From positions 62,001 through 126,000 of the forward strand of contig JAPKAV010000001.1 of the NCBI GenBank assembly GCA_028825115.1: a DNA stretch of 64,000 nucleotides, in the 5' to 3' direction. The notes beneath the pieces are model-generated. The model was not told where the DNA came from and made no database searches. It saw only the letters and a program-made list of their open reading frames with translations. The translations under genes were made by a program, and so were the position numbers. The stretch comes from Candidatus Nanopelagicales bacterium. Its GTDB lineage: Bacteria; Actinomycetota; Actinomycetes; S36-B12. Positions 17,813-27,633 of the stretch are shown piece after piece (within the stretch, counting starts at the first letter, position 1; each line of letters opens with the position of its first letter).

Positions 17813-18825
17813 CTTTCTTTCATCGCATTCCAATACTCATCTTGGTAGTTGTCGAGTGGGACAGTCGCTAAGAATGGTTCGGCTCCGAAAAGAGTCTGGG
17901 CGTATTCAAATTGCAGCATTAATCGGTGATCACGCTTCAGGGATATCCCTTTGTGTAACCCACGAGTGTCCTCGAGCAAGATAGTACCTGCCGGTGCAAC
18001 CATTGTCTTCCACTGACTTTCCGGATGGTGGGCTGCAACTTCATGGTCCTCGAGGCGCGCGTAACCCTTTGCTAAAAGGTCGGGGGAAATACCACCGTCT
18101 CGCTGTGTGCCCGGAATGTAGACATGGGCTCCAGTTTCAATGGTCTGATCGGTGAGCAGGAAGAAGGCTTTTAGCCAGCGGACTCGATCAAGGTCAAAAT
18201 GGAAAAGTTGTGCCGCCTCGTGGCTCGGATTTGCCGAGGGAAATGAGTACCAAGCGGTCACAATGTCAACGATCGGAGTTGAACCCAAGTACTCCTGAGC
18301 GACCTGGAGGAGCCCACGGTCAAGAAGCATTTTACGGACGGTGGCATTGAGCAAGACGGCATTTGTGTCGACCGAGTACTTCACGGCAATTGGGTTTTCC
18401 ATGTCGACAACGACGCGGTCTTCGAGAGCCATGTTCAACTCTTGGTCCGAAGTCAAGGTGCAGGGGGCAGAGGCAAAGTACGAAGCCAAATCGGCGACTA
18501 TTTCGGGACTGATCTTGGTGTCTAAAATCGCGTAACCGTCAGTGTTGAGTTGGTCTAAGGTGCCTTTCATGGAACCAGGTTCGTGCCACAGGCCGAGAAA
18601 ATCTTGTGCGTCAGCGAAATCAGAGCGACCATTGCGTTTTGCAACGTCCTGCGAACCCTGCGTCAACCACAGACCAGCTGACTTAAGAAATGCGTCCGTG
18701 AGGATTTCTCCGTCGCCTTTTACCACCTCGCCGGTTGAAGAGTACCTATTCAAACGATTGCGAAAGTTGTTCTTGGTAATACGACCACCTGTGGCTCGAT
18801 CACCTATTTGGCGAATGACTGACAT
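17779..18825 (-). CDS. Phytanoyl-CoA dioxygenase (PhyH) family oxygenase
   Basis: Fe(II)/2-oxoglutarate oxygenase fold, 348 aa. The start is set at ATG 18825 because a strong GGGAGG lies at 18831-18836; the frame runs on to 18939 but without support. The iron ligands are visible as HFD in LFHFDLDRVRWLK near 220 and the distal histidine in LLEDTRGLHKGISLKRDHR near 298, with the 2-oxoglutarate arginine in HRLMLQ. TGAHVYIPGTQRDG is also typical. PhyH proteins in glycan loci are suspected to hydroxylate sugars or lipid carriers; the substrate here is unknown. Its promoter probably overlaps that of the divergent membrane-protein gene. Confidence 0.8.
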   Translation of the reverse strand: MSVIRQIGDRATGGRITKNNFRNRLNRYSSTGEVVKGDGEILTDAFLKSAGLWLTQGSQDVAKRNGRSDFADAQDFLGLWHEPGSMKGTLDQLNTDGYAILDTKISPEIVADLASYFASAPCTLTSDQELNMALEDRVVVDMENPIAVKYSVDTNAVLLNATVRKMLLDRGLLQVAQEYLGSTPIVDIVTAWYSFPSANPSHEAAQLFHFDLDRVRWLKAFFLLTDQTIETGAHVYIPGTQRDGGISPDLLAKGYARLEDHEVAAHHPESQWKTMVAPAGTILLEDTRGLHKGISLKRDHRLMLQFEYAQTLFGAEPFLATVPLDNYQDEYWNAMKESHPAVFAALSR

Positions 18826-18852
18826 GGCAACCTCCCAGTTGTTCTGAACGAC

Positions 18853-18862
18853 AGAGTACTCT
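18853..18862. promoter_or_regulatory. Palindromic double -10 element AGAGTACTCT
   Basis: AGAGTACTCT is a perfect palindrome that reads TACTCT on both strands. On the plus strand TACTCT (18857-18862) is exactly 6 nt before GTG 18869, a leaderless start. On the minus strand TACTCT (18853-18858) would give a leader of roughly 20 nt containing GGGAGG before ATG 18825. One 10 bp element may therefore serve two opposing promoters. Confidence 0.45.
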
Positions 18863-18868
18863 GACGAA

Positions 18869-20206
18869 GTGGGGGGAACCAAGTCGAGAGCGCTACAAGT
18901 CGGTGTTCTGGCTGTGGGATCGCTTACTTTTCTTACCATCGTCCTGAATCAGTCACGGTCTCTGTTTTTTGTGTGGGAAGAATGGACCCAATTACTCGAC
19001 GCTGCTGACACTCCGCTGTGGGGGATCTTTCAAAGTCACTATGGATACGTGGCGCCACTTTCTCGGCTGTTTTTTGGGATTGAAGCCAAAATTTTTGGCG
19101 ATTGGTACAGCGGCTATGTGGTTGTTAACGTGATGCTAGTTTTGGCTTTCATTTGGCTGGCATGGTGGAAACTCCCGATACGTTCGCAACCCAGTACGTG
19201 GTTTTTAACAGCAGGGTTGATCACATTCCTTTTTTCAGCGGGCGTTCTTTTCGCAACCAACTTCGCTGCCATGAATGGCTATTTTCTCTGCTGGGTTTTT
19301 GCAATGGTCGCGATTATCTCGGCCAACTCTAAAAGGTGGTTCATTGCAACAATTGCCCTTGCACTTTCAGCACTGTCAAACAATTTGATGAACGTGACCA
19401 CCACCTTCGTGGTGATCGCTACTCTTTTTGCAGTGGTTAGCCGAGGTGAAAACACTCAATCGGCCAGAAGGGATCGAATCAAAATTGCGTTACTAGCAAC
19501 GATCAGTTTTCTGATGAGCGGAACTCTCCTGTTTATTGGCCGCTTTTTCCCGGCGGCGGATACTTCGATTGGGACAGGACAGTCTGTTGCGCTACCTGAC
19601 AGCACTCAGATATTTGACCAGATGAATCAATTTTTTTCACTCTTCACAGTATGGCTGGGTTCCCCATTTGTTCCCTTAGTTGCAATTAATCAGTCTTTGT
19701 ATCAACGCTCGGTTATCTTCCTAATGGATTACCACTTAGTTTTGATCATTAGCTTGGTCACACTCGTCGGATTGTTTTATCTTTGTGTACGAGTTGGGCG
19801 TAACTCCAGTTTTTTGTGGTTGCTCGTGCCACTGGTTGCGTTTGCAGCCCAAGTCGTTCTGTTTCGAGGGACCCAAGGATTTGAAGCACGATATACCTTG
19901 ATGTGGTTTCCCGCGGCCGTAGTTCTCTGGGCGCTTTGGTTTGAGCAATTACGAGGGTTGACCTGGCTTCGAATAACTGGACTCACACTTGCTGGCTTTA
20001 CGGCCGTGACCGCGGTGATCGCAAGCCCACAATTTATTTCGGAATCGGTAAACCTAGTTAGGCCAAGAACAGAACTCTCAGTTGAACTTCGTGAACAAAT
20101 GCTGCGGTGCGGGGCAGCCAATGACTCGGAAGCGTTCATGCAACTTGCACCGAGCATGACTTGGGAAGAGGTCTGCCGGGCTCACGATTTCGTGGGATTG
20201 GATTGA
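18869..20206 (+). CDS. Polytopic membrane protein, unassigned
   Basis: 445 aa from GTG 18869, supported by the TACTCT box. About ten hydrophobic segments run from residue 10 to 390, with the loop FVWEEWTQLLDAADTPLWG between the first two, an acidic/aromatic first loop like that of GT-C transferases. A short soluble tail follows (ELREQMLRCGAANDSEAF). The stop abuts the stop of the convergent gene: TGA and TCA form TGATCA at 20204-20209. No family assigned; the role as glycosyltransferase or polymerase is a guess from context. Confidence 0.6.
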   Translation: MGGTKSRALQVGVLAVGSLTFLTIVLNQSRSLFFVWEEWTQLLDAADTPLWGIFQSHYGYVAPLSRLFFGIEAKIFGDWYSGYVVVNVMLVLAFIWLAWWKLPIRSQPSTWFLTAGLITFLFSAGVLFATNFAAMNGYFLCWVFAMVAIISANSKRWFIATIALALSALSNNLMNVTTTFVVIATLFAVVSRGENTQSARRDRIKIALLATISFLMSGTLLFIGRFFPAADTSIGTGQSVALPDSTQIFDQMNQFFSLFTVWLGSPFVPLVAINQSLYQRSVIFLMDYHLVLIISLVTLVGLFYLCVRVGRNSSFLWLLVPLVAFAAQVVLFRGTQGFEARYTLMWFPAAVVLWALWFEQLRGLTWLRITGLTLAGFTAVTAVIASPQFISESVNLVRPRTELSVELREQMLRCGAANDSEAFMQLAPSMTWEEVCRAHDFVGLD

Positions 20207-22318
20207 TCAGCTCAATAAACATTGCGTTTCGAGTGGATAGATCGAGATCGAATCATTTGAATAGACGGGTTTGATCACACCAATATCTAATGCGCCTTCA
20301 AGCCACACATAAGCCACGCCTGCCTGACAAAGGTGTTGGATAGTTGCATCTGTGAGACCAGCATTAATCGCTGCAACGTCAATGACGGCAGAAAGTTCAG
20401 CTCGCCGTAACGCCTCCCCCACTTGCGAAGCATCACCCAAACCTGCCTGATAGCGAAACCCAGCCAAAAACATTTGATTACCTGTTAGCGCAGGAATGAA
20501 TGCAGACCAGGCTGAATTGGTGGCAATTTGGTCTCGCCGGGCTGTATTGGCAGAAACCCAATCCGCTGCAGAAAGTGAGTCGGAAAAAAGTGATCCACTA
20601 CCTGCCAGTGATGCAATTCCAGACCCGATCTCGGTACTTGGGGAGACCACGCCAATATCTGTCATCAGCGGCCGAGACTCTGTCCACAGGACAGCAGGAC
20701 GGGTGAACACCGAAGCGAAAACTAAAGCGCTAATACTTAGAGCAAATACTGCAGTGAGTTTCCCAGCTGGGGCAGTCAACCATGAACCCAATACGACCAA
20801 TAACCAGACACTGGTAACTGAAAACCAGAAGAAAATGCCTGGCCACAGAAAAAAGTCACTGGGGGGGGAATCAAATTGCCAGTTCAGACTAAGAGCCAGA
20901 GACAGAAGAGAAGCAAGAATTGCAATCACAACGGAGTAGAGCAGCGCTCGCGGCACCCGCAGATTTAGCCAAGACTGGGCCTGACCAACACCATAAGCCG
21001 AAACGACTGCAAGTGGAGCTGACGCTGCCAACAGAAACCACAATTCATTTATTCCACCGCGAAGGAGAAACAGTGCGCAAGTTCCAACCGCCAGTGAACC
21101 AAGGGCAAACAAAAACTCCGGTGAAGTGCGACCTGTTCTATTTCTTGCCAACCAGGCGACTCCACTAACTCGAGTGATTGCAGCGAGAAGAAGTGCCAGA
21201 GTTCCCAAGAGCGGTCCCCATCTGCCGACAACTGGGTCTAGTCCCTGCCAAGTCGACGCACGGACAGCCGCGCTTTCGGCGAGGTTCCCTTGAATCCCAA
21301 CACCTGAAAGCACCCACACATACACGAGCAAGGCACCAATCATTGCTGCTGCGAATAACACGAAAGCGCGTCGCCACCAAGCCGGACGAAGGATCAGACC
21401 AATCAGGGTTATTAGCGCGAAACCACCAACAGCGACCGCAACATGGCTTGCTTTTCCACCTGTGGATGCTCCGGCCAAAAGTAAAACCAAAGCAGAATAA
21501 AACAACACACCATGGCGCGTGACCGACCGTAGTCCGCGCAGGAAAAGCATGACGAGGGCAAGTAGCCAAACGGTGGTGAGTGCTTGCGAAGGAGAGTCAA
21601 AGTTCAACACAATGCCGTAGAGAGCGCCCGTGTATCCGGCAAAAACAATCAGGATCACTGCGAGAGTGGGCACCCACCAAGGTGACGCCGACCCCTTACC
21701 AATTCGAATACTCCCCGCCCAGGCTGTAGCCAACAAAACCACACCGATCAAAGCGACGGCAGGAAGTATGCGGGTTAGTGCAACAAATGAGTCCAAGTTT
21801 GCTATTTGACCCAATTCACCGGCCCAGCCGTAGGCGAACCAGTGGTAGCGTAATGACCCGCCCGACATCAGGATGCTCTCGGAAGCACCGAATTCACTGA
21901 CCCCTTTGGCAAGAGCTTCAAAGAAATACATGTCCAATGATCCGCCGGCTCGAATTGTGCTCAATGGCACTCGAATCCAGTTGATCACCAGTAAAGCGAA
22001 ACCAATCAGTAACCCGACGATGATCGCGATACCTTCATTACGTGGCACGGTTATTTCGCGAACGCGGATTCGGATAAGTCTAAGTTTCACAAGAGTTGAT
22101 ATAAAAATAACGGCACTGGGCAGCGCCCAAGCCATGGAACTAAGAGAAGTGTTAACAAAGATTGTAGAACTCAGCAGGGAAAGAAAAGTCCCGAGAGCAA
22201 GCCCGAGTCCTATAACTTCAGACTTGCTTTTAATTCGAGAAGAAGGGATCAGCAGAATTAATAAAGATCCGGTCACTACTTGTAGCAGGACAATAAGGGA
22301 GGCGACCAGTATTGACAT
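20207..22318 (-). CDS. Large polytopic membrane protein, unassigned GT-C-like
   Basis: 703 aa with more than a dozen hydrophobic helices and a soluble C-terminal region of about 130 residues. The first large loop contains GGSLDMYFFEALAKGV and GGSLRYHWFAYGWAGEL, resembling the acidic and histidine-rich outer loop of large actinobacterial membrane proteins thought to be glycosyltransferases. The tail has SLSAADWVSANTARRDQIAT and GVAYVWLEGALDIGVI. It lies 11 bp behind the ABC exporter gene on the same strand and is probably co-transcribed, linking it to lipid-linked glycan handling. A Wzy-type polymerase role cannot be excluded. Confidence 0.6.
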   Translation of the reverse strand: MSILVASLIVLLQVVTGSLLILLIPSSRIKSKSEVIGLGLALGTFLSLLSSTIFVNTSLSSMAWALPSAVIFISTLVKLRLIRIRVREITVPRNEGIAIIVGLLIGFALLVINWIRVPLSTIRAGGSLDMYFFEALAKGVSEFGASESILMSGGSLRYHWFAYGWAGELGQIANLDSFVALTRILPAVALIGVVLLATAWAGSIRIGKGSASPWWVPTLAVILIVFAGYTGALYGIVLNFDSPSQALTTVWLLALVMLFLRGLRSVTRHGVLFYSALVLLLAGASTGGKASHVAVAVGGFALITLIGLILRPAWWRRAFVLFAAAMIGALLVYVWVLSGVGIQGNLAESAAVRASTWQGLDPVVGRWGPLLGTLALLLAAITRVSGVAWLARNRTGRTSPEFLFALGSLAVGTCALFLLRGGINELWFLLAASAPLAVVSAYGVGQAQSWLNLRVPRALLYSVVIAILASLLSLALSLNWQFDSPPSDFFLWPGIFFWFSVTSVWLLVVLGSWLTAPAGKLTAVFALSISALVFASVFTRPAVLWTESRPLMTDIGVVSPSTEIGSGIASLAGSGSLFSDSLSAADWVSANTARRDQIATNSAWSAFIPALTGNQMFLAGFRYQAGLGDASQVGEALRRAELSAVIDVAAINAGLTDATIQHLCQAGVAYVWLEGALDIGVIKPVYSNDSISIYPLETQCLLS

Positions 22319-22329
22319 GTAGCCCGTCT

Positions 22330-24246
22330 TTACAGTCCCAGTAGGTGAGCTTGGCGTTCAAAGTCAGGTGTGCTGGCCCGAACTTCCTCGAAAGTTCCGC
22401 GCGATTCGATCACACCGTGACGCATGAACACCACCTGGTCAGCGAAACGAATTGTTGCTAGTCGGTGCGCAATAGTGATCGTGGTTACCTGACCTTCAAG
22501 TTCACGCAAAGTCTCGGTGATTGCCTGTTCTGTCTCAGCGTCGAGGGCACTTGTTGCCTCGTCGAGCACCAAGAGTCGCGGGCGCGTGTAAAGCGCGCGA
22601 GCGATACCTAAGCGTTGACGTTGCCCACCACTAAGGCGAACTCCACGCTCACCCACAATTGTGTCCAAGCCCTCCCGTGTATCTCTCAAGAAATCAGCTA
22701 AATGTGCGCGTTCCAGAGCTTGCCACACCATTGAGTCTTCAATCGATAAATCAGGGAGACCCAACGCAACATTTTCACGGATTGTTCCCTCGGTGAGTCC
22801 GACGGTCTGGGGTATGTAGGCAACGGCTCCGGGCCAAGTGCTTACCGCTTCACGTGGACTAACTCCGCTAATGGTCACAGATCCCGAATCAGGATCAACT
22901 ACGCCTAAAATCACGTCTGCCAATGTGGACTTACCTGCTCCCGTACTACCGACCAGGGCTAGTGACTTCCCGAGTGAGACGGAAACATTTGCGTCAATAA
23001 CTGCTGGGCGATCTGCACCGGGGTAGGTGACTGATACACCCGACACTTCTACATGAGCGAAAAAATCACCATGTCCGGCAGCGATACGTTCTTTGACCGC
23101 CAATGCTTGTTTCTTAGAAATCCGATTCCCGCGCTCACCACTACCGTCCCGCAACTGGAACCAAAACGCCAATTCGTAAGTTTTGCGGGCCGAGGCGGCC
23201 GCAGAGCGAATTGTAATTCCTGCCCCTTGCAGTCTCAGCAAAGCAGGAATAATTCGGAAACCGGCCGCGAGGAACAGGCCAACAGTCGCTGCTGCAGCGG
23301 CAAGGTCTTTAGTGAGAAATTGAACGATTGCGAGTGTGAAGCCACCAAGTACGAGTGCAGATTCCAAAACGTATTTGGGGATCTCAGCCAGGAAAGAATT
23401 TGTTGCCCCAGCATTTGCTGACTCCCGGGCAAGTCGATCAAATCGATCAACATAAAAATCGCGACGATGCAAAACGGTAGTCTCGCGGTAGGTCGTGAGG
23501 GCTTCTGAAACTGTCGTGATTGTTGACATCCCACGGTTTGCCTGGATAGTTGAGTTCTTTGCGGAGGCACGACCCAACCAGATCTGCAAGAAGTAAACGA
23601 CAAGCGCGAAGAATAATGCCGCGACGATTGTGAGGATCGGGTCAACAATGAGTAGTCCGACACCAATCACAATAAACAGGAAAGACTCAGTGACAATAAT
23701 GAGAGCAGCCGCCAGTAGGCTGGTGATGGCCGCAGACACGCCACCGGTCAATGCGTAAAGCACTTCGGCGGTGCTCCAGCGCTGCACCTCGAGTAGTTGA
23801 CGACTCAAAATAGTGCGGGCCATGCGGGCTGATACGTCGGCTTGTCGGTTGGCGAGGAAATAGAGCATTCGACGAGTGATAAGCGCTGACAAGACGGTTT
23901 TCAAAAGTAAGAGAAAAACGGCAGTAGTAGCAAGTAGGCCAATCAACTGCGAAGCGGTTAACGCACTTAACCCAAAGCGGTCCTTCCATTGGTCCAGCGG
24001 ACCGGGAAGTGCATTGGGATCGATGCCTGAGACAGCCACAGCTCCTATCGCACCTATAAGGGCAATGCCAGCCAAATCCAACACGCTCAGGGACATCTGG
24101 GCAAGGGAAGCGAGGCGAAAAAGTCGGCGATCACGTTTGGTCAGTAATGACAGGGAAGCTCGAACTGATTCAATAACGGTGCGGTCTCGGAGCGCTTGGC
24201 CGGCAGGAGTGCCCGTCACGGGATCGGCGTGAGGTTCCTCACTCAT
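22330..24246 (-). CDS. MsbA/PglK-like ABC exporter (permease-ATPase fusion)
   Basis: 638 aa. The N-terminal membrane domain has about six helices (residues 45-345); the C-terminal ATPase (from about 395) has Walker A GSTGAGKST, Q-loop YIPQTVGLT, signature LSGGQRQRLGIARAL, Walker B LLVLDEATSALD and switch histidine TIAHRLATIR. The half-transporter would dimerise. In glycan loci such proteins flip lipid-linked oligosaccharides (PglK) or export lipids (MsbA). A close paralogue lies at 44674-46527 with nearly identical signature regions. The ATG overlaps rfbG by 4 bp, so it is coupled to the CDP-sugar genes. Confidence 0.88.
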   Translation of the reverse strand: MSEEPHADPVTGTPAGQALRDRTVIESVRASLSLLTKRDRRLFRLASLAQMSLSVLDLAGIALIGAIGAVAVSGIDPNALPGPLDQWKDRFGLSALTASQLIGLLATTAVFLLLLKTVLSALITRRMLYFLANRQADVSARMARTILSRQLLEVQRWSTAEVLYALTGGVSAAITSLLAAALIIVTESFLFIVIGVGLLIVDPILTIVAALFFALVVYFLQIWLGRASAKNSTIQANRGMSTITTVSEALTTYRETTVLHRRDFYVDRFDRLARESANAGATNSFLAEIPKYVLESALVLGGFTLAIVQFLTKDLAAAAATVGLFLAAGFRIIPALLRLQGAGITIRSAAASARKTYELAFWFQLRDGSGERGNRISKKQALAVKERIAAGHGDFFAHVEVSGVSVTYPGADRPAVIDANVSVSLGKSLALVGSTGAGKSTLADVILGVVDPDSGSVTISGVSPREAVSTWPGAVAYIPQTVGLTEGTIRENVALGLPDLSIEDSMVWQALERAHLADFLRDTREGLDTIVGERGVRLSGGQRQRLGIARALYTRPRLLVLDEATSALDAETEQAITETLRELEGQVTTITIAHRLATIRFADQVVFMRHGVIESRGTFEEVRASTPDFERQAHLLGL

Positions 24247-25268
24247 GCAGAACCCAATGAATTGAATTTGGAAATCTGAGCGGCCGTTAGATCTAAGGGA
24301 ATTTTACCAAAATCAGCGTCTTTGTACCAGTCGACCGTCCACTTAACAGCCGAAGCGAAATCAAGTCGGTCGTTCCATCCCAGTTCGCTGCGCGCTCGGG
24401 AAGCGTCAAGTGCTAACAAGCCAGCTTCGTGTGGGTGGTCTCCGCCCACATCTGACCAACTAGCTCCTGATCCCCAATAAGAGGCAGCCAAATCAGCGAC
24501 CTCAGACACGGTCTTAAAACTCTCCTGCCCCGGGCCAAAGTTCCAGTCGACAAATGGCAATGAGTTGGCCAGAGTGCGATCCATCAGCATCATGTATCCT
24601 CGTAGGCAATCAAGGACATGTTGCCAGGGCCGAACCGCTCCTGGGAAACGCAACGGCACCACAGAGCCGGAGGCAAATCCGGCCATTAGGTCTGGCAAGA
24701 GTCTGTCTTTGCACGCGTCTCCCCCGCCAATCACATTTCCCGCTCGAGCAATGCTGATGGGGATGCCAGGGAAACTGGATATCCATGACTGGGTCAAAAT
24801 ATCGGCCATGGCCTTTGAAGCGCTGTAGGGATCGTGACCGCCAAGGGCGTCTCCCTCTGAGTATCCGGCAACCTGATTCACATTGCGGTACACCTTATCC
24901 GTGGTCACAACCACCATGCCCCTGACAGAATCCACAGCCCGAGCAGCATCAATTACGTTCATGGTTCCCACAACATTGGTTTCCATGGTGACCCGAGGAG
25001 CCACATAAGACTCGCGAACTAATGGCTGCGCCGCTAAATGAAAGACAGCATCTGGGCGGACAGCGGCCATGGCCGAGTTCAATGACGCGAAATCGCGGAT
25101 ATCCCCGCGGATGTCTGAGGACAAATGAGCCGGTAATTCGGCTCGCTCAAAGTGAGATCCGGGTTCCGGATCCAACGAATAACCCGAAACCTTGTGACCG
25201 GCAGCACCCAGCATCAGTGTCAACCACGACCCTTTAAAGCCCGAGTGACCAGTTATCAATAAGTGCAT
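24243..25268 (-). CDS. rfbG: CDP-glucose 4,6-dehydratase
   Basis: Converts CDP-glucose to CDP-4-keto-6-deoxyglucose. SDR fold with the enzyme-specific GHSGFKGSWLTLMLG at the N-terminus, VFHLAAQPLVRESY near 75, VVVTTDKVYRN near 118, and catalytic tyrosine/lysine in DPYSASKA near 148. ARAGNVIGGGD and FPGAVRPWQHVLDCL are RfbG hallmarks. ATG 25268 (MHLLITG, 341 aa) is preferred because a TAGACT box lies 7 nt upstream; ATG 25274 would add two residues. It sits 33 bp behind rfbH and overlaps the ABC exporter gene. The earlier pathway enzyme rfbF lies 2.3 kb away on the other strand. Confidence 0.93.
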   Translation of the reverse strand: MHLLITGHSGFKGSWLTLMLGAAGHKVSGYSLDPEPGSHFERAELPAHLSSDIRGDIRDFASLNSAMAAVRPDAVFHLAAQPLVRESYVAPRVTMETNVVGTMNVIDAARAVDSVRGMVVVTTDKVYRNVNQVAGYSEGDALGGHDPYSASKAMADILTQSWISSFPGIPISIARAGNVIGGGDACKDRLLPDLMAGFASGSVVPLRFPGAVRPWQHVLDCLRGYMMLMDRTLANSLPFVDWNFGPGQESFKTVSEVADLAASYWGSGASWSDVGGDHPHEAGLLALDASRARSELGWNDRLDFASAVKWTVDWYKDADFGKIPLDLTAAQISKFNSLGSA

Positions 25269-25275
25269 ACTCATA

Positions 25276-25281
25276 AGTCTA
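25276..25281 (-). promoter_or_regulatory. -10 box TAGACT upstream of rfbG
   Basis: TAGACT on the minus strand ends 7 nt before ATG 25268. It may give rfbG and the ABC exporter their own transcript in addition to one from rfbH. Confidence 0.4.
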
Positions 25282-25301
25282 GGGGGAGTGAATCAGGGCC
25301 C

Positions 25302-26654
25302 CTACGCCTTGACGGCAGGGTTCTCCACAAATTCTTTAATGCTGTGGGCAATGTAGGCCAACATTGGCTCGGTCAAACCTGGATAAACCCCCACCCAGAA
25401 TGTCCGTCGCATCACAATGTCCGTGTTGGTGAGGTCTCCGACCACTCGAGCTTCAACACCCTGGTAGGCCGGTTGGCGCAAGATATTTCCAGCAAACATC
25501 AGTCGCGTGCCGATCTTGCGGGCGTCCAGGAAACGCATGAGCGCTTCTCGATCCACGTCAAGCTCGGGGTCCAAGGTGATGGGGAAACCGAACCAAGAAG
25601 GCTCAGAATGCTCAGTTGCCTGCGGCATGATCAGCCCGGAAACCCCCGAGAGTTTGGCATACAAGGAATCGAAGTTTTTCTTCCGAGCGGCTACAAATCC
25701 ATCGAGTTTCTTGAGCTGCGACAGACCCAGCGCCGCCTGCATGTCGGTGGCCTTGAGGTTGTAACCTATGTGACTGTAGATGTATTTGTGATCGTAGCCT
25801 TCCGGCAATTCACCCAGTTGCCATTCAAACCGCTTCAAACAGGTGTTGTCACACCCGGTTTCGCAGTAGCAGTCTCTGCCCCAATCACGGAAAGACTCAA
25901 TTTGCTTTGCTACTAACGGTGATTTGAAGAACACTGCACCACCTTCACCGGTCGTAATGTGGTGAGCAGGATAGAAGCTCGCTGTCGCGGTGTCACCGAA
26001 ACTTCCGGTGCGCTTTCCCCGATACTCGGAGCCCAGGGCGTCGCAGGAGTCTTCAATCAACCACAGACCGTGCTCTTTGCAGAGTTCCTGCACGGTATCT
26101 AAATCAAAAGGATTACCCAGTGCGTGCGCCATCATGATTGCACGGGTCTTAGGACCAACAGCCTCCCGCAGTCGATCCGCGATAGCGTCGTAGGTGCCTA
26201 AATTGACGTCCACCATGACCGGCTTCAAACCGTTCTGAATAATTGGATTGATCGTTGTCGGGAAACCCATAGCGACTGTCAGCACTTCGTCTCCTGGCTG
26301 TAAAGCCTTCTTACCCAACTTCGGGCTCGTCAATGCACTCAGCGCCACCAAATTCGCACTTGACCCACTGTTCACCATCAAAGCCCCACGAGAACCAACG
26401 TATCTGGCCAACTCGCGCTGGAACTGCTCGTGGAACCGACCAGCGGTCAACCACCCGTCCAAACTCGAGTCCACCAATGCAACCAAGTCTTCGGGGGCCA
26501 GTACTTTGCCGGACACCGGAACAACGGATTCCCCGGGAACAAATTCGCTGGTTTTCAGAGATTTTGAGGCGAATTTTGACACCAAGTCGAGAATTTCTAC
26601 TCGTGAAGAATCAAGTTCATCCAGGGGTTTAGATTGAGTCCCTTTTTTTGCCAC
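25302..26654 (-). CDS. rfbH: CDP-4-dehydro-6-deoxyglucose 3-dehydratase (E1)
   Basis: PMP- and [2Fe-2S]-dependent dehydratase that removes the C3 hydroxyl, making 3,6-dideoxy sugars. 450 aa, full length. [16 protein letters not shown] near 97 binds cofactor phosphate and [13 protein letters not shown] near 200 the ring. The usual Schiff-base lysine is replaced by histidine in [14 protein letters not shown] near 225, the feature separating E1 from aminotransferases. [16 protein letters not shown] near 253-268 holds the cysteines of the iron-sulfur site. The electron-supplying E3 reductase (ddhD/ascD) is not in the window. The GTG start follows a TATGCT box by 6 nt. Confidence 0.94.
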   Translation of the reverse strand: MAKKGTQSKPLDELDSSRVEILDLVSKFASKSLKTSEFVPGESVVPVSGKVLAPEDLVALVDSSLDGWLTAGRFHEQFQRELARYVGSRGALMVNSGSSANLVALSALTSPKLGKKALQPGDEVLTVAMGFPTTINPIIQNGLKPVMVDVNLGTYDAIADRLREAVGPKTRAIMMAHALGNPFDLDTVQELCKEHGLWLIEDSCDALGSEYRGKRTGSFGDTATASFYPAHHITTGEGGAVFFKSPLVAKQIESFRDWGRDCYCETGCDNTCLKRFEWQLGELPEGYDHKYIYSHIGYNLKATDMQAALGLSQLKKLDGFVAARKKNFDSLYAKLSGVSGLIMPQATEHSEPSWFGFPITLDPELDVDREALMRFLDARKIGTRLMFAGNILRQPAYQGVEARVVGDLTNTDIVMRRTFWVGVYPGLTEPMLAYIAHSIKEFVENPAVKA

Positions 26655-26660
26655 TAGGGA

Positions 26661-26666
26661 AGCATA
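26661..26666 (-). promoter_or_regulatory. -10 box TATGCT of leaderless rfbH promoter
   Basis: On the minus strand TATGCT ends exactly 6 nt before GTG 26654, with no ribosome-binding site between. Confidence 0.5.
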
Positions 26667-26780
26667 ACGATTCTTCCACGCGTCACAACTCAGGTATCGC
26701 CCATGTAGCGCTATTGTTGAAGTGCAAATAAGGCCACAGCCAACAACAAAACCGCCACGCTGAGAACAAAGGATCAGAGT

Positions 26781-27569
26781 TTGCTTAATAGTGTCCTGCA
26801 GTCAATAGCACGACAATTCGGCTATGTCGTCATGTTCAAAGCGCTCCCTGATAAACCAGAGATGGAAATGCAAGGTTCAAAACTTGACTACGAGTATTTG
26901 GACCGCACAGCAACCTTGATTCAAGAATTCACCGGAACAACCCCGACTAATTTTTGTGAAGTGGGTGCGAATTTCGCCCAAGACGCTGCTTATTTGGCCG
27001 CTAAGTGGCAAATACGCCCCGAAAATATAGTGGTTTTTGAACCGCACCCCGATATTGTGGAAAAGATACGGGGCCACTACGACTTTGTAGTGGTACCAAA
27101 GGCTGTTTCAAACGTCAACAAGAAAATGCAATTCAACGCAGTAAAACTGGAAAACACCTCGAATAGTGGTATCTCTTCTCTGCGTCCTCACACGCTCAAT
27201 AACGTAGACGATAATGACTTAATAGAAGTGGAGGTTATCCGACTTGACGAATTTGCAGCAAAAAATGGCTTGAACAAAATTGATTTTCTTAAGATTGATG
27301 TTGAGGGATTAACTTTTGAAGTTTTGGAAGGACTAGGTGACTTCCTAAAAAATGTAAGTTGCATTCAAATAGAAACCGAATTCATTACAGTCTGGGAAGA
27401 TCAGCACACTCAGTTGGATGTCTATAAGTTACTGGAAGAGAATCACTTCCAGTTAATTGATCACTTAACTCAAATGGATGGTGTGCAAGCAGATTCACTG
27501 TGGATCCGCGAAGATCTCGTAGTACATAAAATCTATGATCTTAGTAATAAGCAATGGGTGAATAAGTAA
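26781..27569 (+). CDS. FkbM-family methyltransferase
   Basis: 262 aa. The FkbM layout is clear: [16 protein letters not shown] near 58 (SAM motif I), [15 protein letters not shown] near 80, [11 protein letters not shown] near 130, [20 protein letters not shown] near 155-175 and [14 protein letters not shown] just after. The TTG start is chosen because AAAGGA lies about 9 nt upstream. It probably O-methylates a sugar. It lies between divergent rfbH and downstream rfbF (64 bp gap), so it is likely to be co-expressed with rfbF. Confidence 0.85.
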   Translation: MLNSVLQSIARQFGYVVMFKALPDKPEMEMQGSKLDYEYLDRTATLIQEFTGTTPTNFCEVGANFAQDAAYLAAKWQIRPENIVVFEPHPDIVEKIRGHYDFVVVPKAVSNVNKKMQFNAVKLENTSNSGISSLRPHTLNNVDDNDLIEVEVIRLDEFAAKNGLNKIDFLKIDVEGLTFEVLEGLGDFLKNVSCIQIETEFITVWEDQHTQLDVYKLLEENHFQLIDHLTQMDGVQADSLWIREDLVVHKIYDLSNKQWVNK

Positions 27570-27633
27570 TGATTGACCCGCAGCGACACTGAGCAAAAGC
27601 GATAAGAAGGCTGTCGTAACACGAAGGAGTTCA

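Noticed and set aside
25302-26654. RfbH considered as an ordinary sugar aminotransferase
   Set aside because: Histidine replaces the Schiff-base lysine and an iron-sulfur cysteine cluster is present, which identify the dehydratase.
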